From positions 1 to 64,000 of the forward strand of contig NZ_BPQJ01000028.1 of NCBI RefSeq assembly GCF_022179185.1: a DNA stretch of 64,000 nucleotides, read 5' to 3'. A program made the position numbers and the translations under genes. Below the pieces are notes generated by a model. It did not search any database, had not been told where the DNA came from, and saw only the letters and a list, made by a program, of their open reading frames with translations. The stretch comes from Methylobacterium frigidaeris. GTDB lineage: Bacteria; Pseudomonadota; Alphaproteobacteria; Rhizobiales; Beijerinckiaceae. Shown here piece after piece: positions 51,951 through 60,614 of the stretch (the first letter of the stretch is position 1; each line of letters opens with the position of its first letter).

Positions 51951-52886
51951 TCACATCGCCGCGTCGCGCTCGGCCGGGTCCGCCCGATGGTGGTGGCGGA
52001 TGAAGGCTCTCACCGCCGGCGCCGGCTCGTTGCGGCGGTAGGCCACCGCGAGATCTGAGGTCGTCGTCGATCCGGTGATCGGGCGGTAGACGAGGCCGGG
52101 CAGTTGCAGGCAGGTCAGGGATCGCGGCACGAGCGCGACCCCGAGCCCGACCGCGACCATGCTGGCGATGGTGGTGAAGTCCCGCCCGGTGGCGCTGATC
52201 GTCGGCTCGAAACCGCTCTCGCGGCAGGCGGTGACGGCGTTGTGGTGAAAGCCGACATCGACGGCCTGGCGCGGCGCGATGAATGTCTCCTCGCGCAGCG
52301 CGGCCAGCGGAATCGTCTCGTGACCGGCGAGCGCGTGGGCCGCACCGACCGCGACGACGAGGGGCTCGCGCAGGACGCAGGTCGTCGCGACCCCGTCGGG
52401 GACCTTCACCGGGGGGCGGACATAGCCGAAATCGAGGGCGCCGCCGGCGATCGCCGCAAGTTGCAGGCCCATCTCCATCTCGGTGAGCTGAAGCTCCACC
52501 TCCGGATGCGTCGTCCGGAAGCCGGCGAGCGACGCCGTGAGCACGCCCGCATAGGCGGCCGAGGCCACGTAGCCGATGGAGATCCGGCCCGTCTCGCCCC
52601 GCCCGGCCCGGCGCACGGCGGCCAGAGCCGTGTCGGCTTGGAGAAGCGTCTTGCGGGCCTCCTGCAGGAAGACCTGGCCGGGCAGCGTGAGCTGGACCGA
52701 GCGCCGGCTGCGATCGAGCAGAGCGGTGCCCACCAGCGCCTCCAGGTTGAGGATCTGCTGGCTCAGGCCCGGCTGGGCGATGCCGAGCCGCTCCGCGGCG
52801 CGGCTGAAGTTCCGCTCCTCGGCCAGGGTCACGAAGTAGCGCAGGTGCCGCAGCTCGAACGCGCCCGTCGCCTTGTTGACGCTCAT
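51951..52886 (-). CDS. LysR-family transcriptional regulator
   Basis: This 311-residue LysR regulator has the N-terminal DNA-binding helices in LRHLRYFVTLAEERNFSRAAERLGIAQPGLSQQI. The effector domain from about 100 starts GRISIGYVASAAYAGVL and includes VAVGLGVALVPR. It is convergent with the GGT gene and divergent from the siderophore operon at 53106, with about 220 bases between. It could regulate the latter, but its DNA-binding and effector domains look like the BenM/CbnR style rather than an iron regulator. The link is uncertain. Confidence 0.9.
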   Translation of the reverse strand: MSVNKATGAFELRHLRYFVTLAEERNFSRAAERLGIAQPGLSQQILNLEALVGTALLDRSRRSVQLTLPGQVFLQEARKTLLQADTALAAVRRAGRGETGRISIGYVASAAYAGVLTASLAGFRTTHPEVELQLTEMEMGLQLAAIAGGALDFGYVRPPVKVPDGVATTCVLREPLVVAVGAAHALAGHETIPLAALREETFIAPRQAVDVGFHHNAVTACRESGFEPTISATGRDFTTIASMVAVGLGVALVPRSLTCLQLPGLVYRPITGSTTTSDLAVAYRRNEPAPAVRAFIRHHHRADPAERDAAM

Positions 52887-53105
52887 GATCCCCCTTTCGC
52901 ATCCGCGATTCCGCAGGCCCTCACGAGCAAGTCAGGCCTGAAATTTTAATAATTACAAACAATCTCGCTCCTCTTATCATAAGCTTCACTTCTGAAAATC
53001 GCACGGGCCAATTATTGGACCCTCGGCACCCGGCTCGGCTAAGCCCGTACCCGGACGGCTGTTCTGCGCCGCGTCAGCGCGCCAGCACCCGTCGGGAACC
53101 GGATC

Positions 53106-53885
53106 ATGTCGTTGCCTCCCTCGGCCCCGCCGACTGTCGTTCGTGCCGCCCGATCGCCTTCCTCCGGCCCGAAGGAGACCCCGCGCACGCTTCGAGTCCT
53201 GGCGAGGCAGGCCGTGACGCCGCTCCTGCGCCGGATCACCCTCGCCTGCGACGACGCGGCGTCCTTCGCGGGGCCCGCGATGCATGCCCGCCTCCTCGTC
53301 CCGTGCCCCTGCGGTCCGTTGCGCGGCGTGGACGGAGTGCCGGCGGCGTCGCGCTATTACACCGTGCGGTTCGTCCGGCCGGAGGTGGGCGAGATCGACA
53401 TCGACGTCGTGCTGCACGCGCCCGCGGGTCCCGGCTCCTGCTGGGGCGCCCGGGCCCGTCCCGGCGACCGCGTGGGACTGATCGGGCCGCTCGGCCGTCC
53501 CGTTCCGCCGGCGGACCGCCTCGTCCTCGTCGGCGACGAGACCGCGCTGCCGGTGATCGGCCGCCTGATCGAGGAGGCGGCGCCCGGCCGGCGCATCGAC
53601 GCGCTCGTCGAGGTGGCGGACCGGGACGAGGAGCAGGCCGTGGCCTGCGGCGGCGGCGCGCGGCTCGACTTTCTCCACCGCTCCGGGCGGGGCTCGCAGC
53701 TCGCTCGGGCGGCCGCCGGCCTCGCCCGGGACGCGGGTCGCGGTTCCTTCCTCTATGCGGGCGTCGAGGCCGGTACGGCCCGCGACCTCACCGCCATCAT
53801 GCGCGAGCGCCTCGCCCTCGGCAGTGCGCAGGCGCGGATCGTCACCTACTGGCGCCGGCAGGACGACGATGCGGCGGCACGCTGA
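53106..53885 (+). CDS. Siderophore-interacting protein (ferric-siderophore reductase, SIP)
   Basis: This 259-residue FAD- and NAD(P)H-binding reductase of the ViuB/YqjH family releases iron from siderophores in the cytoplasm. The FAD block is SRYYTVRF, with the diphosphate part GARARPGDRVGLIGP. The NAD(P)H site starts LVLVGDETALPVIGRLIEE. The C-terminal SIP domain ends IVTYWRRQ. It opens the iron-uptake operon and overlaps the ATPase gene by 17 bases. AT-rich DNA at 52930-53000 upstream is the likely promoter, and I could not identify a definite iron-regulator box. Confidence 0.88.
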   Translation: MSLPPSAPPTVVRAARSPSSGPKETPRTLRVLARQAVTPLLRRITLACDDAASFAGPAMHARLLVPCPCGPLRGVDGVPAASRYYTVRFVRPEVGEIDIDVVLHAPAGPGSCWGARARPGDRVGLIGPLGRPVPPADRLVLVGDETALPVIGRLIEEAAPGRRIDALVEVADRDEEQAVACGGGARLDFLHRSGRGSQLARAAAGLARDAGRGSFLYAGVEAGTARDLTAIMRERLALGSAQARIVTYWRRQDDDAAAR

Positions 53886-54669
53886 GGGGAGCCCGGCCGC
53901 CCTGTTCGAGCTCGCCGGGATCCGTGTCGAGGCCGGCGGACGGACCCTGCTCGACGGGATCACCCATCGCTTCGCACCGGGCCGGATCTGCGGGCTGATC
54001 GGGCCGAACGGCTCGGGCAAGAGCACGCTGATGCGCCTGCTCGCCCGGCAGGCTCCATCCGGCTCGGGCCGTATCCGGTTCCACGGCGAGGACCTCGCCG
54101 CGATCCGCCCGCGAGAGTTCGCCCGGCAGGTCGCGTACCTGCCCCAGTTCACCCCGCCGACGGACGGAATGCGGGTCGAGGAACTGGTCGCGCTCGGCCG
54201 CTTTCCCTGGCACGGCCTGCTCGGCCGCTTCGGGGCGCGGGATCGGGAGAAGGTCGACGAGGCGCTCCGCCGGACCGGCACCGGGGCCTTCCGCGGCCGG
54301 GCGGTCGCCTCGCTCTCCGGCGGCGAGCGCCAGCGCGTCTGGCTCGCCATGCTGCTCGCCCAGGACGCCGCCTGCCTGCTCCTCGACGAGCCGACCTCCG
54401 CCCTCGACATCGCCCACCAGATCGACGTGCTGTCCCTGGTTCGGGCGCTGGGGCGGGAGGGCGGCCTCAGCGTGATCGTGATCCTGCACGACATCAACAT
54501 GGCGGCGCGGTTCTGCGACGACATCGTGGCGCTGGGCCATGGCCGCATCGTCGCGCAGGGAACCCCGGATGCCGTGATGCGGGAGGACGTGCTGGCCCGG
54601 ATCTACGGCCTGCGCATGGGCATCCACCGCCTGCCCGGGACAGGCGACGTCGTCGGATATCCCCTGTGA
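53869..54669 (+). CDS. Iron-siderophore ABC transporter ATPase (FhuC-like)
   Basis: This 266-residue ATPase is of the FecE/FhuC type. Walker A is IGPNGSGKST near 44, the Q-loop is QVAYLPQ, the signature is LSGGERQRVW near 145 and Walker B is LLLDEPTSALD. The phrase VEELVALGRFPWHG is typical of siderophore ATPases. It powers the permease encoded two genes downstream. It overlaps the SIP gene before it and, by four bases, the binding-protein gene after it. Confidence 0.92.
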   Translation: MRRHAEGSPAALFELAGIRVEAGGRTLLDGITHRFAPGRICGLIGPNGSGKSTLMRLLARQAPSGSGRIRFHGEDLAAIRPREFARQVAYLPQFTPPTDGMRVEELVALGRFPWHGLLGRFGARDREKVDEALRRTGTGAFRGRAVASLSGGERQRVWLAMLLAQDAACLLLDEPTSALDIAHQIDVLSLVRALGREGGLSVIVILHDINMAARFCDDIVALGHGRIVAQGTPDAVMREDVLARIYGLRMGIHRLPGTGDVVGYPL

Positions 54670-55562
54670 GCCGGTGCGGCCCCACATCCGGGGCGCTCCT
54701 TCCGTCGCGGCGGGCCCTGCTGGCCGCGGCGGCCGGCGCCGTGCTCCCCCGGTCCCCGGCCCTCGCCGCCGGAGCCGCGCCGCCCCGCATCGCCGCGATC
54801 GACTGGGCGATGCTCGAGACGGCCCTCGCCCTCGGGGCGGAGGTCGTGGCGGGCGCCGAGCTAGTGCTCTACCGCAGGCTCGTGGTCGAGCCGCCGATCC
54901 CCGATCGCGTCGCGGATCTCGGCCTGCGCGGCAGCCTGAACTTCGAGGCCCTGCTGCGGGCCGCGCCCGACCTGATCCTGTCGGCCCCCTGGTACGGCCG
55001 CATCGAGGGCCAGCTCGGCCGCATCGCCCCGGTCCTGTCGCTGCGCATCGACCAGCGCGGGCGTCCACCCTACGCGGCGGCGATCGAGGCGACCCGCATC
55101 GCCGCCGCCCGGGTCGGGCGCGAGGGCGAGGCCGAGCGGGTCGTCGCCGAGACCGAGGCGGCGCTCGCCGCAGCGGCGCAGCGGCTCGCATCCCGGCGCG
55201 GGGAACGGGTCTTCGTGATCAGCGTCGGCGATCCACGCCACTTCCGGGCCTTCGGACCCGACAGCATGCACGGTGCCGTGCTCGACCGGCTTGGCCTGGC
55301 GAGCGCCTGGACCGGCAACACACGCTACGTCGCGCAGGCTCCGGTCGACATCCTGGCGCTGGCCCAGGATCCGGGAGCCAGCATCGTCATCGTCGGCCCG
55401 CTGCCACCGGACGCCGCCCGGGCACTGCCGCAGAGCGCCCTGTGGAACGCGCTGCCGGCGGTGCGCGAGAACCGCGTCCGGATGCTGGCCCCGGTCAATC
55501 CCTTCGGCGCCCTGCCCACCGCCGCGCGGTTCGCCCGCCTGCTCGCGGAGGCGCTGGCATGA
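54666..55562 (+). CDS. Iron-siderophore ABC transporter substrate-binding protein (FhuD-like)
   Basis: This 298-residue binding protein of the FhuD/FecB class III type has an N-terminal signal (SRRALLAAAAGAVLPRSPALAAG). The two lobes are joined by a long helix, seen in EATRIAAARVGREGEAERVVAETEAALAAA. The block FEALLRAAPDLILSAPWYGR is characteristic. GTG 54666 overlaps the ATPase stop. It carries ferric siderophore from the receptor to the permease. The siderophore may be a hydroxamate, judging from the FhuD likeness. Confidence 0.88.
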   Translation: MSRCGPTSGALLPSRRALLAAAAGAVLPRSPALAAGAAPPRIAAIDWAMLETALALGAEVVAGAELVLYRRLVVEPPIPDRVADLGLRGSLNFEALLRAAPDLILSAPWYGRIEGQLGRIAPVLSLRIDQRGRPPYAAAIEATRIAAARVGREGEAERVVAETEAALAAAAQRLASRRGERVFVISVGDPRHFRAFGPDSMHGAVLDRLGLASAWTGNTRYVAQAPVDILALAQDPGASIVIVGPLPPDAARALPQSALWNALPAVRENRVRMLAPVNPFGALPTAARFARLLAEALA

Positions 55563-57595
55563 CCTGCAACCCCGGGTCCCGCGCCGGCACCGTCGCCGAT
55601 CCCTTCCGAGCCGGGTGCGCCCCGCCTCCAGGCGACCGGGCAATCGTGCTGCGCTTCGCCTGTCTCTGCGCCGGGCTCGCGGGGCTCGGCGCCCTCCTGC
55701 ACGGCCTCGGCATCCGGGCGATGCTGGACGATGCGAGCCACCCCCTGCGCGACCTCGTCGTGCTCCACAGCCTGCTGCCGCGGGCCATCGTCGCGCTCGC
55801 GGCCGGAGCGGCCTTGAGCCTCGCCGGGATGCTGCTGCAACGGGTGCTGCGCAACCCGCTCGCCGATGCCTCGACGCTCGGCGTTACGGCGGGTGCGCAT
55901 CTGGCGATCGTCGCCGCGCTCGCCTTCGCGCCGGATCTGGGCGGGCTCAGCCGCGAGGCGGTCGCCTTCGCGGGCGCGCTCGCCGCAGCGGCCCTGGTGC
56001 TCGGCCTCACGGCGCGGCAGGCCTTCGAGCCGACGGGCGTTGTGGTCGCCGGCATGCTGGTCGGCCTCGTCTGCGCCTCGGCGAGCGCGGCGCTCGTCCT
56101 GTATGGCGGGCAATACCTGACCTCCCTGTTCCTCTGGGGCGGCGGCTCGCTGGCGCAGCAGGACTGGGGACCGGCGCAGGCCCTGGGGATCCGGCTGGCC
56201 CTGGCCTGGCTGCTCGCCGCCCTGCTCCTACGCCCCCTCGCCCTGCTCGCCCTCGACGATGCCGGCGCCGGCGGCCTCGGCCTGCCCGTCGCCCGGATCC
56301 GGACCGCCCTGCTGCTGCTGGCCGTCGTCCTGGCGGGATCGGTGGTGGCGCAGGTCGGCGTCATCGGCTTCGTCGGCCTCGCCGCCCCGAACCTCGCGCG
56401 GATGCTCGGCCTGCGCACGCCCCGCGCCCTCCTCGTCGTCGCACCCGTCCTCGGCGGGCTGATCCTGCTCCTGACCGACGGGATCGTGCAGGCGATCGAC
56501 CGCGCCAGCCGTCTCGCCCTGCCGACCGGCGCCGTTACGGCGTTGCTCGCCGGTCCGTTCCTGCTCCTGCTGCTACCCCGGCTCTCCGGCCTGCGCCCCA
56601 TCGCGTCGGGGACGGCCCACGCTCCCCGGAGCCTCGCCCGGCCGTGGCGTTCGCTGACGCTCCTCGCGGGCGCCGTCGTCGTCCTCGTCCTCGCGGGCCT
56701 GGTTCTCGGGCGCGATCGCACCGGGCTCGCGCTCGCCGGTCCTTCGGACCTTGCGCTCCTCCTGCCCTGGCGGCTGCCCCGCCTCGCCGCCGTGATGGCG
56801 GGCGGAGCCATGCTCGCCGCGTCCGGCTGCGTCCTGCAACGCATGACCGCGAACCCCCTGGCGAGCCCGGAGGTTCTCGGCGTGAGCGGCGCGGCGAGCT
56901 TCGGCCTCGCCACCTGCATCATCGCGGCGCCGGCCGCGGGCCTCGCCGCGCAGGTCGGCAGCGCCGCTCTCGGCGCCGGTATCGGGCTCGCGGCGCTCCT
57001 CGACGTGGCGCGGCGCGCCGCGCTCCAGGGCAGCCGCATGCTGCTCGGCGGCATCGCGCTCGGTGCCCTGGCCGGTGCCGGCCTCACGGTGATCATGACC
57101 CGCGGCGGCCTGGAGGCCGCGATGATCCTGGCCTGGATCACTGGCGCCTCGACGCAGGTCGATCCGGCCCTCGCGCGACTGGCGGTCGCAGGAGCGCTCG
57201 CCAGCATCGCCGCCCTGGCCCTGCTCGCGCGGTGGCTCGACGTGCTGCCGCTCGGCGATTCCACCGCTCTCGCCCTCGGCCTGCCGCTCGGGCGCGCCAA
57301 GCTCGTCCTGCTCACCATCGCTGCGCTCGCGACGGGCGTGAGCGCCCTGACGGTTGGGCCCGTGAGCTTCGTCGGGCTGATGGCGCCGCACCTCGCCCGG
57401 TACACGGGCTTCGTCGGGGCGCGGTGGCATCTCGCCGGCTCCGTCGCGATCGGCTGCGGGCTGATGGTCGGGGCCGACCTGCTCTCGCGCCTCGTCTTCT
57501 ACCCCTACCAGATGCCCGCCGGCCTCTTCGCCTCGTTGATCGGCGCGCCGTACCTGATCGGCGCCGTCCTGCGCAAAGCGGGCCCGCGATGCTGA
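55559..57595 (+). CDS. fhuB: Fused iron-siderophore ABC permease (FhuB-like)
   Basis: This 678-residue inner-membrane permease consists of two BtuC/FecD-type halves in one chain, as in FhuB. Half 1 has LQRVLRNPLADASTLGVTAGA and GFVGLAAPNLARML. Half 2, from about residue 355, has LQRMTANPLASPEVLGVSGAA and SFVGLMAPHLARY. Each half has about nine to ten membrane segments. ATG 55559 overlaps the stop of the binding-protein gene. It works with the FhuC-like ATPase and FhuD-like protein. The frame is open far upstream of the start, but that part is out-of-frame shadow. Confidence 0.93.
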   Translation: MTCNPGSRAGTVADPFRAGCAPPPGDRAIVLRFACLCAGLAGLGALLHGLGIRAMLDDASHPLRDLVVLHSLLPRAIVALAAGAALSLAGMLLQRVLRNPLADASTLGVTAGAHLAIVAALAFAPDLGGLSREAVAFAGALAAAALVLGLTARQAFEPTGVVVAGMLVGLVCASASAALVLYGGQYLTSLFLWGGGSLAQQDWGPAQALGIRLALAWLLAALLLRPLALLALDDAGAGGLGLPVARIRTALLLLAVVLAGSVVAQVGVIGFVGLAAPNLARMLGLRTPRALLVVAPVLGGLILLLTDGIVQAIDRASRLALPTGAVTALLAGPFLLLLLPRLSGLRPIASGTAHAPRSLARPWRSLTLLAGAVVVLVLAGLVLGRDRTGLALAGPSDLALLLPWRLPRLAAVMAGGAMLAASGCVLQRMTANPLASPEVLGVSGAASFGLATCIIAAPAAGLAAQVGSAALGAGIGLAALLDVARRAALQGSRMLLGGIALGALAGAGLTVIMTRGGLEAAMILAWITGASTQVDPALARLAVAGALASIAALALLARWLDVLPLGDSTALALGLPLGRAKLVLLTIAALATGVSALTVGPVSFVGLMAPHLARYTGFVGARWHLAGSVAIGCGLMVGADLLSRLVFYPYQMPAGLFASLIGAPYLIGAVLRKAGPRC

Positions 57596-57759
57596 GTGCA
57601 GCCTCCTCCCGCCACTCGTCCCGCGAGAAGGGCCGCAAGCACCGGCCGGATCCAGTCGAATCAAATCAACCGGGCAGTAATTCCCGAAATAACAAAAATT
57701 AACAAAGAAATATCAAAGAACAGCGTGACCGGTTCGCGCTATGCACGAGGGGTGACATC

Positions 57760-59991
57760 ATGAATGACTCTCCGATGCCGTCGCGCATCCTGCGCGGCCT
57801 CGCGCTCACCGGCGTTTCGCTCGTCGCGCTCGCGCTCGCAACTCCGCTCGGCGTTGCACACGCGCAGGCGGCATCGTCCGAGCCGGTCGTGGCGCTGGAG
57901 GAGATCACCGTGGCCGGCTCGGGGACGGGGAGCCCCGCCCGGGCCGGCGGTCCTGCCGCGGAGGATCCACGCGGCCCGGTCGACGGCTTCGTGGCGACCC
58001 GTTCCGCGACCGCGACGAAGACCAACACCCCCCTGATCGAGACGCCGCAATCGATCAGCGTCGTCGGCCGCCAGCAGCTCGACGCCCAGCGCGACCTCAC
58101 CGTGGCGGAGGCCCTGCGCTACGTGCCCGGCGTCTACGGCGGGACCTACGGGCCCGGGACGCGCCAGGACTTCTTCCTGATCCGCGGCTTCACCGCCAAC
58201 GACACCGGCCTCTATCTCAACTCGCTGCAGCTCCTGAACTACGGCTTTGCCGGCTTCCAGGTCGACCCGTTCGGGCTCGAGCGCATCGAGATCCTGCGCG
58301 GCCCGGCCGCCGTGCTGTTCGGGCAGGGCGGTCCCGGCGGCCTCGTCAACCTGATCAGCAAGCGTCCGACCCTTGAGCCGCTCCGTTACATCGAGACCGG
58401 CGGCGGCTCCTTCGGGCAGAAATATCTCGGGATCGACCTCGGCGGCCCCGCCGACGCGGACGGCCATTGGTTCTACCGCCTGACCGGCATCGGGCATAAC
58501 GGCGGAACGCAGCTCGACGGCACGGACGACAACCGCGGCTACATCGCCCCGTCCTTCACCTACCGGCCCGATGCCGCAACGACGTTCACCGTGCTCACGA
58601 GCTACCAGCACGACGAGAGCGGCCGCATCGGCGGCTTCCTGCCCTATGTCGGCACGGTCCGTCCGCAGGCGCTCGGGCTGCGCATCCCCCTCAACCTCAA
58701 CGTCAACGACCCGGAGGCCAACCGCTCCCGGCGCACCCAGGCCTATGCCGGCTACGAGTTCGAGCACCGCTTCGACGACGTGTTCACGGTCCGGCAGAAC
58801 CTGCGCTACGCCTTCACCGAGGCCTACGACAACACGCTGATCTTCGGCAGCTACGTCGCCGGGACGAACCAGACGGTGCTCAACCGCTACCGCTCGCAAT
58901 CCTCGGGCCGCGCCGGCGTGTTCAACGTCGACACTCAGATCGAGGCCCGCTTCGACACCGGCCCGTTCCGCCACACCCTGCTGATGGGCCTCGACTACAA
59001 GCAGGCCGACCTCGACGGCACGAACGCGCGCAGCTCGACCGCCGCGAACCTGCCCGGCCTCCGGTTCAACATCCTGTCGCCGGTCTACGGGGTTCCGACC
59101 CCGCTCGCGGTCCCGTATTCCGTGACGCGCAGCTTCTTCAACCAGCTCGGCGTCTACGCGCAGGACCAGATCAAGCTGACGCCAGAGCTCACCCTCGTCG
59201 CCAGCGGTCGCGGCGACTTCACCGAGAACGACGTCTTCAACAAGCTGACCCGAGGCGCGACCGAGCAGCACGCCGCCGCCGGGACGCAGCGCTACGGCCT
59301 GATCTACAACTTCGATTTCGGGCTGGCGCCGTACCTCAGCTACGCGACTTTCTTCAACCCGGTGATCGGCGTCGATTTCTACAGCCAGCCGTTCAAGCCG
59401 GAGACCGGCGACCAGTACGAGGCCGGCATCAAGTACCAGCCGCCGGGCCTGCCGCTGCTCGCCACCGCCGCGGTGTTCGACCTCATTCGCACCAACGTGT
59501 CGACATCGGACCCGGCGAACGTCAACAATACGATCCAGATCGGCGCGGTGCGCTCGCGCGGCGTCGAGCTTGGGCTGCAGGCCAATCTCACGCCCGACTT
59601 CGCCATCACGGCGTCGTTCACGGATTACGAGTTGAAGACGGTCGCCGACGGTTCGGCCGCCCGCATCGGCCGCATTCCGGTCGGCGTCCCGCAGACCTTC
59701 GCATCGCTGTTTGCCGACTACACCATCCCGACCGGCCCCCTGGCCGGCTTCGGCTTCGGCGGCGGCGTGCGCTACGTCGGCAAGTCCTACGCCACGGTCG
59801 ACAATTCCCTGACCGTGCCGGATTTCGTCCTGTTCGACGCTCAGATGCACTACGTGCGCGACGGCTGGCGCTTCGCGATCAACGCGACCAACGTCGCCGA
59901 TCGTCGGTACGTCAGCGCCTGCATCTCCACGAACGCCTGCTACTACGGCGATGCGCGCCGCGTGATCGCCAGTGCGAGCTACCGCTGGTGA
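57760..59991 (+). CDS. TonB-dependent ferric-siderophore receptor
   Basis: This 743-residue outer-membrane receptor has a signal peptide (about 1-37, ALTGVSLVALALATPLGVAHAQA) and a TonB-box-like EEITVAGSG. The plug domain (about 85-220) has ETPQSISVVGRQQL and LERIEILRGPAAVLFGQGGPGGLVNLISK. The 22-strand barrel ends in ASASYRW, with the expected aromatic last residue. It is typical of hydroxamate-type siderophore receptors (FhuA/FoxA group). The gap of 164 bases from the permease gene is AT-rich near 57660-57720 and could hold its own promoter. A hairpin follows the stop. Confidence 0.93.
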   Translation: MNDSPMPSRILRGLALTGVSLVALALATPLGVAHAQAASSEPVVALEEITVAGSGTGSPARAGGPAAEDPRGPVDGFVATRSATATKTNTPLIETPQSISVVGRQQLDAQRDLTVAEALRYVPGVYGGTYGPGTRQDFFLIRGFTANDTGLYLNSLQLLNYGFAGFQVDPFGLERIEILRGPAAVLFGQGGPGGLVNLISKRPTLEPLRYIETGGGSFGQKYLGIDLGGPADADGHWFYRLTGIGHNGGTQLDGTDDNRGYIAPSFTYRPDAATTFTVLTSYQHDESGRIGGFLPYVGTVRPQALGLRIPLNLNVNDPEANRSRRTQAYAGYEFEHRFDDVFTVRQNLRYAFTEAYDNTLIFGSYVAGTNQTVLNRYRSQSSGRAGVFNVDTQIEARFDTGPFRHTLLMGLDYKQADLDGTNARSSTAANLPGLRFNILSPVYGVPTPLAVPYSVTRSFFNQLGVYAQDQIKLTPELTLVASGRGDFTENDVFNKLTRGATEQHAAAGTQRYGLIYNFDFGLAPYLSYATFFNPVIGVDFYSQPFKPETGDQYEAGIKYQPPGLPLLATAAVFDLIRTNVSTSDPANVNNTIQIGAVRSRGVELGLQANLTPDFAITASFTDYELKTVADGSAARIGRIPVGVPQTFASLFADYTIPTGPLAGFGFGGGVRYVGKSYATVDNSLTVPDFVLFDAQMHYVRDGWRFAINATNVADRRYVSACISTNACYYGDARRVIASASYRW

Positions 59992-59994
59992 CAT

Positions 59995-60014
59995 GCGGGA
60001 CGGCGCCGTCCCGC
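59995..60014 (+). terminator. Palindromic terminator after the receptor gene
   Basis: The 20-base perfect palindrome GCGGGACGGCGCCGTCCCGC begins three bases after the receptor stop codon. It can fold into an 8-bp stem with a 4-base loop. Pyrimidine-rich sequence follows. It is probably the end of the siderophore operon. Confidence 0.7.
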
Positions 60015-60614
60015 CCTCTCAGACTGTCGGAGGTCTGCCGCTCGTCAGATGTCGACTGTCCGAAGTTCGGAGCGACTGTCGGCGACGAGCCGTTCGATCA
60101 CCGTCGCGGCGGTGGCGCGCGTCACCGTAGGCGGGAGACGCTGTTTGTTTTCACAGCTGGGGAACTGCGCAGGATCCATGCTTCTGCTCCGCGGCAACAT
60201 CGTCACGGTCTTGCGTGTGGCGGCCGGATACCTGCCAGGGCAGGGGAGGGGACCGATGACGATGAGGGGTCCGTCCGGCAGAGGCTGACCCCTTGCAGAC
60301 CTTCAAGCACCACAGCCCATATGTCCGCTTCGTAAGAAGAAGCAGCCCCTTGGAGCGGCGGCCACGACATCAGCAGGTACGGGCACATAAGCGACCCCGT
60401 GGGGCTCATCCGAAGGACGTGCGAGCTTCCTGGGGGCCGCACGACCGATTCAAGTCGGACAAGCCAGTTCGGTCGTTCAACCGCGCGAAGTTCCTTCGGG
60501 CACCCATGGGCTTTCATCGCGCATGTACCACTGTCGCCGAGGCATATCGCGATTTCGCGGCGGAGGTTGCCAGCGACTGACGCAACGCCTGGATGGCCGA
60601 AAGACGGGGCGGCC
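60015..60614. other. Intergenic, with dispersed repeat copy B
   Basis: No gene is recognisable between the receptor terminator and the LysR gene. The middle holds repeat copy B (60165-60329). Short frames on the plus strand from 60290 to 60580 have no family resemblance. Confidence 0.5.
60165..60329 (+). repeat. Dispersed repeat, copy B
   Basis: This is the counterpart of 20802-20963 in the same orientation. It keeps CTGCGCAGGAT at the left, GGCAGGGGAGGGG in the middle, GTCCGGCAGA and TGACCCCTT, and ATGTCCGCT at the right end. Differences are single-base changes and a few short indels. Confidence 0.75.

Noticed and set aside
50197..52902. A leftward 901-codon open frame opposite the GGT gene
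   Set aside because: Long antisense frames are common in this GC-rich DNA. The sequence has no domain resemblance, is very rich in Arg/Gly, and is opposite a clear gamma-glutamyltransferase gene.
52930..53000. Possible iron-responsive operator upstream of the siderophore operon
   Set aside because: The stretch is AT-rich but I could not find a clear Fur, RirA-type or ICE palindrome by eye, so no site is claimed.
54674..55558. Upstream extension of the FhuB-like frame
   Set aside because: This part is another frame of the binding-protein gene. Permease similarity begins only after ATG 55559, which overlaps the preceding stop.
57739..59994. A leftward 751-codon open frame opposite the TonB receptor
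   Set aside because: It mirrors the receptor gene exactly, has shadow-type composition and no motif.
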